From Diploscapter coronatus (lineage: Eukaryota; Nematoda; Chromadorea; Rhabditida; Rhabditidae): a stretch of DNA of 64,000 nucleotides. Made by a program: the position numbers and the translations under genes. Below, one piece after another: positions 35,967 through 47,271 of the stretch (position 1 is the first letter of the stretch; every line of letters starts with the position of its first letter). The DNA lies in contig OZ038422.1 of NCBI GenBank assembly GCA_964036155.1, positions 67,727,201-67,791,200 of the forward strand, in the 5' to 3' direction. The notes below the pieces were generated by a model. It did not search any database. It saw only the letters and a program-made list of their open reading frames with translations, and had not been told where the DNA came from.

Positions 35967-36130
35967 CGGCTCTTCACTGTCATCCTTCTCTTCCAGTTCC
36001 TTTTTTATCTTGTTCCAGTCCTCCGTTTCCCATCCGAAACGACGATTTCCATAAATTAGGCTGAATTTGCCATCAATAATTTCCTTTATTCACAACTCTG
36101 TGTGAATTTCTAACTAAACTTTTTCGCTCT

Positions 36131-39100
36131 CTAGCTTATCATGAATCTAATCAACTTTTCGAATTCTTCTAACCCCTTCTCGATTTTCAGCTTAGCCAAT
36201 TGCATTGCAGCCCAGGCGTCCTCCACAGAGCAGTGACCGACTCCATTCTGCAAGTCGTGGAATTATTGATTGATTATGGATGTTCATTTGTCTAACTGGA
36301 AAACATAAAAATAAAATGCAAACTCTCCATTGTCCCTGAAATCGGTATTTTGCTGTCTCTGGACAAAAACGATGGTGCGATCCGTGCATAATGCTCGAGT
36401 GAAAATAGTGAAGAAAGTGAAGAGAGAGAGACGAGGATGTAGGCGGACAAGGAGGAAAGACTTTGCACATTTTCCCTTCTGCCCAGAGATAGAGGCAATA
36501 CCGATCTTAGAGATAATAAAGATTAAAATAGAAAGTCGGGAAAAAATGGCGGCAGTGCAATGCTAAATTTTTCGCACTGTCAATATCCCCGCAGAAAATA
36601 ATTTATTTCCTCGCTATCTTGCATCACTAAACCTATTGTCTCCTATTAGTTTGCCAATTTCGAAATATCTCCAACCTGAATATTCTTGTTGAGGAAGAGA
36701 TAGACGAGATTCTTAAGGCTCGTCTTGGAGTCGTTTCCTGACATGTTAAATGCGACAGCCACGTCGATGCAGTAACTGAAAGAACGTTGTATTTGTCAAT
36801 GAATTTATCAGTCTGCTTTCTGTAAATGCGTCGGCTATCAATTGCTCTCTTACTGTCTGTGCAGGTGTCTGCCATAAGCGTAAGCTTCTCTTTCACCCTC
36901 AAATTATGAGACGTGCAGTTCACTCTCAACTTTCCTTTATTCGCGACGCTCTTTTCAAAAATAGGTTGGAAGTGAATTGCACTTATCACAATTTGAGGTT
37001 AGAAGTGAAATGCACGCGCTGTTCATCAAATGGCAAAAAAATCACACGCGACCCCTTAAATTGAACGAATCATTCCCTCCTTACATGTGTCAAACTTTGT
37101 AAACAATCAACGTTCTCAGCGGGAAAATCAATAACTTACGGGTGCGCCATTTTGAGTGCCTTGAGGTCGAAGTGCATGGAGTGTCCCACGAGGATGGCAT
37201 CTGGGGGCAGCACTTCTTGAATGGCCCTCTGCACGTCGGCCAGAGTCACGTTCACGTCTGCGAGCATCTCCTCTGTCAGACCGGAGTATTCAGTCAGGTA
37301 GTTCTGCAATTTAACGGTCAGCATTGTGATTTCACCTCCACGAGTTTCTTTTACCGTAATTCTGTTCTCCGGCTTCACGAGCGTGTCAAACACAACGCTG
37401 CCGTCTTCACGGATCTGAACCTCGTAACTAGGATAGACTAGGGCAAAGGTTAAACACATCTATTCGACGAGATGAAATCATCTGTACAACACATCGTCTA
37501 TCCAACCCTATCTCCTCTATTCAAAAGGCTGGATAGCGCAGAAGTGAATAATAAACGATACAAATGCATGAATTGTACAGGAAAACGTCGAACTAAAAGA
37601 CATACCAGAGAGACTCGGCAGAGCTCGTGAACGTGCGCAGATGTGATGCACATTTCGCAGTCGATTGCAAACATCGGAGATGATTCCGTCAATGGCAAGT
37701 AGCTGAATAATATATAACAATAATAATTTTCCTCTAGAAAAGTTCTTTTTTTCTAAATAAATACAAGACTCAGCTTCAGCATAACTCTCGACTTCCGTCC
37801 TGTATTTTTGATGGATATCATATCGTTCTCACCACTCGAATTCAACGCTGGAAAGAATGCGCTCTAATGCCAAACCGATTCGTCCCTGTCTAATCTGGGT
37901 TAAATGAAATTGAAACAAGATAAAAATTTCACAGATGTCTAGAAGGAGATTAGATCTACATATCTGAGTAAAATATTTGGAAATAACTAATATTTAAAAG
38001 GACACACTCATCCTCAACTTATAAGTTTTTCCTTACTGTTTTCTATTATAATGCAACGCTATAGCAGGTATCAGAACGTTTTGTAGGTAGTATAACTATC
38101 CAGGTAAGTAGATCTTATTCTCTTCTAGATATCTGTAAAATTCTTGCCGTTGCAATTTCATTTAATCCAGATTAGGCAGGGGCGAATTGAGTTAGAACTT
38201 GAGCGCACTTTCCAGCGTTAAATTCTAGCAGCAAGAGCGATACATGTTGACAAGTACATCCCTATGTATATGTTAGCTTACAATAAATACGGGAAGTCCT
38301 ACCTTACAAACTACAAGTTAAATAAAATCATGAAACAATGAAAAATAAGTCTAAAAATAATTAATGATTTAGACTACCGTTCTTTGGTTGAAATGTGATC
38401 CTCATCAGGCACGGGATATTCGTTCTCGATCAACTCGACGCTCGTCAGGACCATGTTTGACTTGACACATTTCAACCCTGTGTTTGGATCTTCTAGCTGA
38501 AACATCAACTCGTCCTTCCAGAGAATAAAGATGCAAGAAAATGTTCGTTAAGGGATTTCTCACGTTGCTCCACGTGCGCTCCTCACCCTCTTGCTTTTCT
38601 TGAATAAAAAAAAGAAAATAAGGGGAGCGAGAAAGCGAGGAAGGAATGAGAGACAAACTTGGAGCAGAGATAAAATCCATTATCGAAAATTTGCGTACAC
38701 CCTTGAGGAGAATGCAAAATTTGACAGACCATTGACTTCTCGCGAATCTGCTCTCGCATGCTGATCGGAACGTTGCACATCGACTCCCAGAACGCATTCT
38801 TGTCTGACACTTCGGCAGCCAGTTTGACCCACTTCTTTTCGAAGAAGTCAGACACGAAATCGAATGAAATGCCGCCGTCGTGAACCTGAAAATTTGTTCT
38901 ATTGACAAATTAATATACTTTTGTATTTGTCGCAAGATACTAATGAAGGAATGGGTGCAAAATAGGGGAACTCTACTGGTGACGAATGCAGAAAGCCGAT
39001 ATATTGAAAATGTTACATTTTGATGAAAAACAACGTTTTTTTCGGAATAAAAATGTCTCCTTTACAGATCAAAACCCACAATGTAGTGATCAGGACAGTT

Positions 39101-39959
39101 GATTCTGACGAGCATGGTCTGCGTGCAGCCCTTCCACGGCTTCACCGTCATCCACTTCGGTCGCGTCACAGGGGGGCCGAGTGTCGCGAATTGGATACAA
39201 GTTCCTATCTCTGCAAATAAAAGAGCATTCTCTTCTAAAGCACCGTAGTGACTCACCGAAATTAGAAGCCAATGACCCGTTGAGTTTCTGGAGAGTGAGC
39301 ACAAGACCAGGTCCGCCCTGACTCGTATTCTTCTTCTCTGCGATGATCTTGTTAAGAGCCAGCGAGGCGCGCGACGTCGAGGCCTGGTGCAATTGACTGA
39401 ACGAACCTCCCGCACTATTGGACTCCACTGAAGTTAGAATGATCATTTCTTTAAGATTTTTTTTTTTAAATTAGCTTGATTCGAATCACAAAACAAATAG
39501 GTCTTCTTAGAAGAAAATTGTGATCGAATCATGTGAATAATGGTTATACGTGTTGAAAACGATGCTTCTTCCACACGAAATAGGAAAAAGATTCACAGAA
39601 TTATAAAAATGAAGTTAACTTAGAGCTATCTGATAGGAATAATTATTTCCAGAATCGCCGGTATTGTAGATGAACGATCAGAAAATGAATAAACAAATTG
39701 CGAAAGCTATTTTTATAGAACTGCTCATAAAATGTTGCATATTTGGCAGACTATTTTGTGTTTGTGGGAAAGTTTTAGGAAAAAACGAACCCAAGAGATT
39801 CCTGGCGAGATTGGAAGTGGATCTGACGATGGCCTTCTGCTGCTCAGTCAGTCCGCCCAAATGCATCAGTTTGTCGATCTTCTTCTTCAGTTTTCTAACG
39901 TTGCGTTGTTGCTTTACGTCCTTGCGATCCATTCTGTTGTCCATCTCTCTGCCCTTCAC
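36131..39959 (-). CDS. RNA exonuclease, REXO5/NEF-sp-like (DEDDh family)
   Basis: About ten exons. The N-terminus is basic and coiled (MKGREMDNRMDRKDVKQQRN, LKKKIDKLMHLGG). A middle part resembles the REXO5 N-terminal region (TLGPPVTRPKWMTVKPWKGC, FDFVSDFFEKKW, LKCVKSNMVLTS). The exonuclease domain is complete: FAIDCEMCITSAHVHELCRV (ExoI Asp/Glu), DTLVKPENRITNYLTEYSGL, PPDAILVGHSMHFDLKALKM (ExoII), IDVAVAFN, and GHCSVEDAWAAMQLAKLKIE (ExoIII His and Asp). It trims 3' ends of structured RNAs, probably in the nucleus. It stops at 36131 shortly after ExoIII, so it lacks the RRM pair of the human protein. One intron (about 37614 to 37440) does not keep frame with canonical sites. Confidence 0.88.
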
Positions 39960-40993
39960 TTCTCATCCAGCAACCCGATTGGTTCAGAATCTATTGAATT
40001 CATTAAATTCGTGGGAAATAGATAACAAATGAAAAAGCTAAACGAAGGAAACTTATAAAGCAACTTTCAATATTTTAAACGTGACTGCAATGCGACGCGT
40101 AAAATCAGTGTAGTTTAGTGAAAGGTAAAGAGGAATGAAAAATACGGTATTATCTAGAGAACACAAACTTCGTTCCTCTGCAAAACGCGGCAGTGTTCAA
40201 AAGTGATAGTATGGGATTCCCAAAATAGAAAGCAAGTCATGTTCAGGCTGCGAAGACATAGAAAGCCCTAATCTAGGTCGACAACAAATCCCATGAAACT
40301 GATCTGTGCCAAAAATCAGTTCATGATGATTGCATCCGCGGGATTTTGTATTGAAAAAAACGTATTCGTTTCAAGGTTTAGTTTTCTATTATTTTCTAGA
40401 TTTGGGTATTTTCTTTCTTTAATTTTTGACTTCACCAAAATCTTGATTACAACCCTGCGGATAAGTTAACAACAAACTTTACCATGTTGAATATGATTTG
40501 GGGACCCGTTTGCATCCCCTAATTTTATGATGAGATTTCTTCCCGCAAAATACTCGACATCGCTATTCTCTTATCAATTCTCATTCAATGTGAAAGCTCA
40601 CTTTCTTGCTCCCAATGATTACTGTTTATTGATTTTTTTTATTTATTTACGCATGAATGCAAGATTTATTTCCTAAGTCAGTACAAACTTGAACTTAAAA
40701 ATTAGTTGAACATCGAAGCTAACTCCCAACTACATGTTCACATAGCGTAGTGATAGAGCAGCGCATCCTGGAGAGTGAGGGATCAGGTTCGAATCTTGAC
40801 TGTGAGAGGCATGAGTTTGCATAAAATAGCCACTCGCAGCGGACCCAATCGAAATATCGTTAGGCCACCGTACTGCATTTGCATAATATATCCTACATTT
40901 CTTTTAACTAACTAATGTTAGCTCGCTTTACAAAATACGAGGAAGGCGTTGATAGGCACTGATCGAACTCGAAGTCAACCAAATTCAATCAAG
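39960..40993. other. Intergenic region between the minus-strand cluster and kelch gene C
   Basis: The likely divergent promoter of the exonuclease cluster and the kelch gene at 40994. It contains a tRNA-like SINE at 40744-40900, listed separately. No gene is supported; open frames near 39670-40032 are shadows or extensions of the exonuclease first exon. Confidence 0.45.
40744..40900 (+). mobile_element. Second tRNA-derived SINE-like element
   Basis: The head reads GCGTAGTGATAGAGCAGCGC (box A-like) and later GATCAGGTTCGAATCTTGAC (box B-like), spaced as in a tRNA gene. No credible cloverleaf or CCA end is visible, and it is followed by unrelated sequence. The head differs from the family at 5257 and 57455, so it is a separate SINE family or a tRNA pseudogene. 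The boundaries are approximate. Confidence 0.5.
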
Positions 40994-42561
40994 ATGAGTG
41001 GTGAACCTATTCTAACTTCTACAAGTCCTCTTTCCAAAACCGTAAGTTGAAATTCAAATGAAATTTTCTGTAACGAATTATTTTTCTCAAAATGATATCA
41101 TTTTACAACGGGGAAAACAATCGGTGCGACAGGGTCTCCTCATGCATGATTCCTGTCTAAAAATTATCGCAAGGCTTCAATCCATCATAAACCGTTGAGG
41201 GATTTGGTGAGGGCGATCCAAAATGTCGTTTATTTTGCACTTTGAAAATAAATAATTCATTACTAAAATGGAAATGATCATTTCAGAAAGGAATTGAAAT
41301 CTCATTTATTAATAATATAATGAATGAATTAGCTGAAATATCAATAACTTGCAGATTAGTGAAGACAATTCCTTCGATAATTCGCATAAAGTTTTATTTT
41401 ATTGTAAGAGATAAGAATACATTTAACGGAATAAGAGATTCAATAATTGATTGTAATTTAGATTCATATTCAAATAGTGGTGAAGAGGAAGGAAGGATAT
41501 GCTTGTTCAATTCTGATAATTTTTCAGTCGAAGAGATTGCAAAATTACACAGTTGCTATGTGCCATTTCAAATGACAACTACACAGAATAAAGTAAATTC
41601 GTATGTTCGTTACTTTGAATAATTTCTTAGTCTTCAGATTTTTGGAATTGACAATTATAAAAAGTTATTTGAAATATTCGACTTAAATACTCGACAAATT
41701 TCAAGAGGTCTGCTCAACAAATTCATGAATGATCGATTCAACGAATTTTACAGGTCCAGACCCTCCTGAATGGCGTGTTGGCGCATCTGTGGCTCATTTC
41801 AAAGATAAATTGTATTATTTGGGTGAATATAGCCCTGAAAGGAAACAATGGACAGATCATGTGGATGTAAGAGATTGAACGAAAGTCTATGAAATAATTT
41901 ATCCAGGTTTTAATCGATGGAAAATGGCAAACAGGACCTACATTTCCTATTCCAATTACATATGCTCAAACAATAACATGCGATGAAATTTTATACGGTC
42001 ATATCATAGCATATTCATTATTGTAATTGTGGATATTCAGTTATTGATGGATGGGATAATAATAAGATATATCGATTATCAGACGATGAACGGGAATGGA
42101 TTGAAATCGGCGAGATTCCAGAACAACGAGGTTTATTCGGAGTTGCATCGCTAGATGGAAAAATTTACATAACTGGAGGATACTGGTTGTTAATTTTGTA
42201 ATGACAAATAATGTATCATTATATATTTAGGAATGAAGTACATAAATCCTCCTGTCTGTGTTTCGACCCCTCAGCTCCAGTTTATAGTCGAGTTTCGCGA
42301 ATCGCTGATATGAATTATGCAAGATTTTTTCATTCGCTTGTTGCTGCGAATGGAAAATTGTATGCAATCGGAGGGTGAGTTGAGATTTTATATATCTTTA
42401 TACGAAATATCTGTTAACTCAGATTTCAACAAAATTCCTTTTCACGAAAAAATTTTTGTAATTCAATCGAGGAATACGATCCACAAACGAATAAATGGCA
42501 AGAAGTGGAAAAATTAGAAAACTTGCCTGCGACTAGCAAGAATAGCTGCCTTATCAGTTGA
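40994..42561 (+). CDS. Kelch-repeat protein C with a short N-terminus (no F-box)
   Basis: First exon MSGEPILTSTSPLSKT ends at a GT donor in phase 0 and joins the next exon (ISEDNSFDNSHKVLFY), skipping 313 nt. Kelch exons follow in the same order as the paralogs: EGRICLFNSDNFSVEEIAKL, IFGIDNYKKLFEIFDLNTRQ, GPDPPEWRVGASVAHFKDKL, VLIDGKWQTGPTFPIPITYA, YRLSDDEREWIEIGEIPEQR, VASLDGKIYITGG, NSIEEYDPQTNKWQEVEKL. It ends TSKNSCLIS-stop. There is no F-box and no membrane segment, so it lacks the SKP1-binding part and may work as a free propeller. Upstream sequence at 41120-41330 is homologous, inverted, to the region upstream of the double kelch gene at 3.4-3.8 kb. Confidence 0.7.
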
Positions 42562-43763
42562 ATACATAGTCGAATAGCCGAATTTATATACACGGCTACA
42601 GTACAATGATAAGATTCTTGTCTCTGAAGAGAAAAGCACCCTTAGTTCGATATCCCATCTCTACCTGTTATTTATATTCAAATTGCAGAAACTTTTGTAT
42701 TAGGTATTAGTTGTAAATTGGAACGACTTTCACGCTTGGAGTATTTGCCAGTCGTCGACAATAAAATAAGTTTGTTGATGTGATTATTATTAATTTCATC
42801 TAAAATTAATCCTTTCAATAAAAAATTGTGGAGTAATAATTATTCAATGAACACGATAAAGACAACCCTTGAAGATATCCGAAAGTGATGAGGGATAATT
42901 GTAACTGAAATAAATATTTTATTTCAAAAATTCTGTAACCAAATCTAATATTTATTTTACAGTAATTTCAAAGTAAATTTAAAAATATAGCAGAAATAGT
43001 AATCGATTTCTTGTGAAGTTATTGGACGTATTCAAAACTTAATATTGTTCGTCAGCACGTCAACGTTAGTGTATCTTTCGTATTCTCTCGATGTTTCACG
43101 AAATAACCTACATACTGTCTTCTCAGTCAATCTCTTTTTCATTACTTGATTGATGATGAGGCATTTATCATTTTCATGGTATCAATCTATTTACTTTCAG
43201 TTCAACACCTTTCAGTATTTGCTAAATTTATTTGATCGTTTTGCCATTATTAATTTCCGTTCTTCTTAATTCTAAATATCAATACAAGAATATTTTAATT
43301 TGAATTTACAACCTCATTTGAAAGGAACAGTCTGTTGGGGTTGTGTGTCACTGTCTAGAGCATGGCCTCAAGTTCGCCCCCACCTCGACTCAAACCAAGG
43401 GGTTTAAGAAATATTGGCAATGGGTAAAAAGCCACGAAAGATTTGCCTAAAATCCCTCGGCTGTTGCAATGTCTAATATGATTGGCACTCTATTGATGAG
43501 TAACTGAATAGAAAGAGCGCAATTTTCGTTATGTAGATATAGAAGTCATTTTTTAAATTTATTTTCCGACTTTTATTACTCGTTTAGCTTATTACTCGAT
43601 ATACGCGAAGATGATCGAAATGATAAACTTTAATGACTCTTCAATTCCAGTAAGCTAAAGCTCAATTTTTCATTTAATATCTTACATACATTTATGACAT
43701 ATCGTTAAGCTTATTGCTCGACCACCTAGATTTTTTCAATTACTGGATGCAGGCAATCAAACT
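42562..43763. other. AT-rich intergenic with a degenerate SINE
   Basis: Contains 3' flank of the kelch unit near 42840-42910 (GAAGATATCCGAAAGTGATG, an empty MITE site) and a truncated SINE at 43330-43475. No gene is seen. Confidence 0.5.
43330..43475 (+). mobile_element. Truncated tRNA-derived SINE, copy 2
   Basis: Matches the 5' half of the SINEs at 5257 and 57455 (GTTGTGTGTCACTGTCTAGA, AACCAAGGGGTTTAAGAAAT, AAAATCCCTCGGCTGTTGCA) and then stops. Box A is damaged. This is an old fragment. Confidence 0.75.
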
Positions 43764-44157
43764 ATGATGGAAACGATGTGGAATTCGGATGATATTTCGA
43801 AAAACGATAAGCTGGAATTTACCGACAATTTTATGACAACGCAATCGGATCAAATCCGCAAAGAATACCGCAGATGGCGATTCGAAGTCGATCGAGAAAC
43901 GGTATAATTAACTAATAAACAAAATCAATATTGCCTTTTAAGATCCCCGAATTCGTTAATAATCAGACTCCTGAGGTACAGGCTACTCTCAGACGAATAT
44001 TAGCACGACAACCAAGCTTGGGTACAGACATATCATGATCGAAAAATAAGAATTGATTATACGTTTAGAAGAATTTTATAAAAAGGTTCTTGAAATGCGA
44101 ACGTCCCTAGCAAATTATGATGAATTCCTGAAATGGGCTAATTCTGAATACCTGTAA
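43764..44157 (+). CDS. Small hypothetical helical protein
   Basis: Three exons in phase: MMETMWNSDDISKNDKLEFT, DQIRKEYRRWRFEVDRET; then IPEFVNNQTPEVQATLRRIL; then EEFYKKVLEMRTSLANYDEF ending LKWANSEYL-stop. The start follows an acceptor-like GGATGCAG by about a dozen bases. It is charged, Cys-free and predicted helical, with no signal peptide from this ATG. Family not recognised. It lies between kelch genes C and D. Confidence 0.45.
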
Positions 44158-44396
44158 GACAATATTAATTAATATTTCGAGATGTTTGCAAAAATGGGCG
44201 TCATTCATTTAGCAATTATTAGAGAAAATTATCGGATAAAAATGAGAATAAAATACAATTCCGGACAAAAGAAATGCGCATAAAATGCACCTCACCTAAA
44301 TCGATGAGAACAACGAAAATAAGGACTAGAAATGAAAAAAATAGACTAGCTAGGACTAACAGCGAGTAGTAAAGTTATCACACACGTCTGACTTCA

Positions 44397-44503
44397 GCAC
44401 AATTTTGGCCCAGCGATCTTTGAGAACTTGCAATTTTTGACTTTGATGTCAGAAATGCGACGATCCAACTCCTCCCAGAGATGCTCGATCAGGTTTAAGT
44501 TCG
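44397..44503 (-). mobile_element. Tc1/mariner transposase fragment
   Basis: The minus strand reads NLNLIEHLWEELDRRISDI then KVKNC. This corresponds to the SPDLNPIENLW..LDRRI region near the third catalytic acidic residue of Tc1-family transposases. Upstream the frame is broken and no inverted termini are visible, so this is a dead remnant. Confidence 0.65.
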
Positions 44504-44702
44504 AAACCTTTATCTCCTTCGAATTGAATCAATTCGTAACATGGGCCGATTTGACAACCTTCTCGCGCAGGTCGAAGGAATAACGAGGCATTCTGAAACG
44601 TGAAATTGCATGAACAAACAATTTGACGCGCGAAATACACGAAAAATAAATAAATAATAATTTATTCCATGAAATTCGACTTATCTTTTAGTTGAAACAC
44701 GC

Positions 44703-46179
44703 ATGCGCATTTCTTTTGTTCGGGATATTTTACGAAATTACTTATTACCAATGAACTTTGTAGTTTTTCTAAGTAACTTTACCTGGAAAATATTCTATTA
44801 TTTATTGTATTTCAGGGAAAAACAAGATTTCTCAAATCGTAAATATCCTTGGCTTAAAAAATCCGTTTGTCTATTAGTTCTATTATGCGCATTTCTTTTG
44901 GTCGGTGTTGTTATTCTAGCTCTTCTTCAAAATCGACAAGTACTAGTTTATTGCTATTAAGTAAGATTTATATGAATGAATTACAGCAAGAACCTGGTAA
45001 TTCTTTGAGGATCGATCAAAGTACTCAATCAAATAGCAGGGATAAAATTTTATTTTATCGTAAGAACTATTCTGTTGTATTCTCGAAAATTAATTCTAGT
45101 ATTTAGTGCTTTATGAAAACAACAATATTTATGAAGGAAGAGTTTGTCTGTTTGATTCGCATACTAATTCTGTTGAGCAGATTGCAAAGTTTCACAATTA
45201 TGCGCCACGTCAAGTAATAACTACACAGGATAAAGTAAGGCCTTATGTTCATTATTTTGAGTAATTTCCTAGATTTCAGATTTTTAGAATTAGTGACAGC
45301 AATAAATTATTTGAAATATATGACTTGAATACTCGACAAATTTCAAGAGGTCTGCTCAACAAATTCATGAATGATCGATTCAAAGACTTTTATAGGCCCA
45401 GATTCTCCTGAATGGCGTAAATGGGCATCTGTCGCTTATTTCAAAGGCAAATTGTATTATTTGGGTGGATGGGATTCTAAATCAATGGAATATACCAATC
45501 GCGTTGATGTAAGAAGATCGAACGAAAATCTATGAAATAACCTATTCAGGTTTTAATAGATGGAGAATGGCAAACAGGGTCTGTTCTTCCTTTTCCAACT
45601 AGTTCTATTCAACCAATAACATGCGATAAAATTTTATACGGTTACCTTATAGTATATTCACTACTATAATTATGGATATTCAGCTATTGATGGTTTTAAA
45701 AGTAGAAAAATATATCGATTATCAGACGACGAACGGAAATGGGTTGAAATCGGAGAGATTCCAGAAGAACGAATGGATTTCGGAGCTGCATCTCTAGATG
45801 GAAGAATTTATATAACTGGAGGACGATAGTCGTTAATTTTGTATGATAAATAGTATATCATTATATATTTAGTTGGAAAGAATTCAAATCCTGCCTGTGT
45901 TTCGACCCCTCAGCTCCAATTGGCAATCGAATTTCTCGAATCGCTGATATGAATTATGACAGACACGATCATTCACTCATTGTCACTAACGGGAAATTGT
46001 ATGCAATCGGAGGGTGAGCTGAGATTTTGTATATCTTTATACGAAATAATTGTTAACTTAGATATCAAAATGTTAAGAGAAGAAATGATGGTTTATATTA
46101 TGGGTTAAACTTCTGTGATGTCATTGAAGAATACGATCCACAAACAAATAAATGGCGTGTAGTCGGAAAATTAAGATAA
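44703..46179 (+). CDS. Kelch-repeat protein D with an N-terminal membrane segment
   Basis: First exon (ATG 44703) ends with a strong transmembrane helix, KKSVCLLVLLCAFLLVGVVI then LALLQNRQ (about residues 53-75), preceded by basic residues. A 47-nt intron (44940-44986) joins it in phase to QEPGNSLRIDQSTQSNSRDK, then ILFY as in the F-box paralogs. Kelch exons follow: YEGRVCLFDSHTNSVEQIAK, IFRISDSNKLFEIYDLNTRQ, GPDSPEWRKWASVAYFKGKL, YRLSDDERKWVEIGEIPEER, SCLCFDPSAPIGNRISRIAD, VIEEYDPQTNKWRVVGKLR-stop. The F-box of its relatives has been replaced by a membrane anchor. The upstream extent of exon 1 is uncertain; a 16-base repeat ATGCGCATTTCTTTTG occurs at 44703 and 44885. Confidence 0.65.
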
Positions 46180-47271
46180 TATAATGCCTGATTATAATAA
46201 TCTCAGATTTCATACAGAAATGTGATTCAATAAACGTGAAATAATAATTTAATTCCAATGCATATGATACAGACAACTCTCGAAGACATCCAAAAAGAAC
46301 GAGGAAAAATTGTTGTAACTGAAATAAATGTTTCTTTAATCAGGGTTATCCGAACTGAACTGAACTTCGAACTGTCTGGAAGTTCAGTTCAAGTTAGATT
46401 TTTTCGAACTTCGGACAGTCCTGATTCTGTCATTTATTCTCGATTATTTACGACAATGTTATTATCAGAAAATTCAACTTTTTTATTTTAAATGCGGTCG
46501 GGTAAATTCAAGAAAAATAATAAATAATTGATAGCATATCGAAAATTGGTCAACTTATGTTAACAAACCCCTCGAAAATATACTCTGGCCGGTTATTCCG
46601 GAAAAAGCGAAAAATCTTTTCGGAATATAGCAGTTGAAGGATAATACTTTATTTTTGATTCCTAGAGTATCGTGCTACCATTTTACCATGTTATCATATG
46701 GGTTCATGTTATACCACCCAGACTATGCTCGAATGATATGGATATTGTAGAATTTTTCTCAAAATTTTGAAACTTCTGGTTAGAGATATAAAATTGTGAA
46801 GAAAATATTATGGCGGGTAGTATGCCGGGAGGCGAAAGAAATGATAAACTTCTAAGTTCTGTAGGGTTTGAAGAGAGGGGAAAGATGGAAGTCGAAAGGC
46901 TGGGTTTCAGGACTTTCGCTCTCGGCGCTAATAAGAGAGGGAGAGAGAATACGAACACGATAGTATAATGCTGTTGGAAGGAGTTTGTATTAGTCTGTCG
47001 AAAGTTAACACGAGTTAATTATTTTTCAATAATTTATTAACTTCGAAAGAAAGGTTATAATAACAAAAAATGCTGCTGCTGTTACTGTTAGTGGTTCTTT
47101 TCAGAACTGCCCTTTTTGGGGCAGGAAAGAGTAAGCAGAGATGGGCTCCGTCCCAGTGATAAGGTTTGACCCCATCATGCCCTGCGCGCGAAGTGTTCTC
47201 CGAAGGGAAATTTATAAAGTTTTATAATTTTTAAAGGTTCGTGAGAACAGGTAGGTCATAGAGCAATCTTG
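46180..47271. other. AT-rich intergenic left of the foldback element
   Basis: 46180-46320 is kelch-unit 3' flank containing the uninterrupted site ATCCAAAAAGAACG that lacks the MITE present at 50941. A local hairpin of TTCGAACT/AGTTCGAA-type repeats occurs at 46345-46425. No gene is supported. Confidence 0.45.

Noticed and set aside
38405..38935. 176-residue minus-strand frame inside the exonuclease locus
   Set aside because: It is a shadow frame. The exonuclease exons in another frame match the REXO5 family and join in phase.
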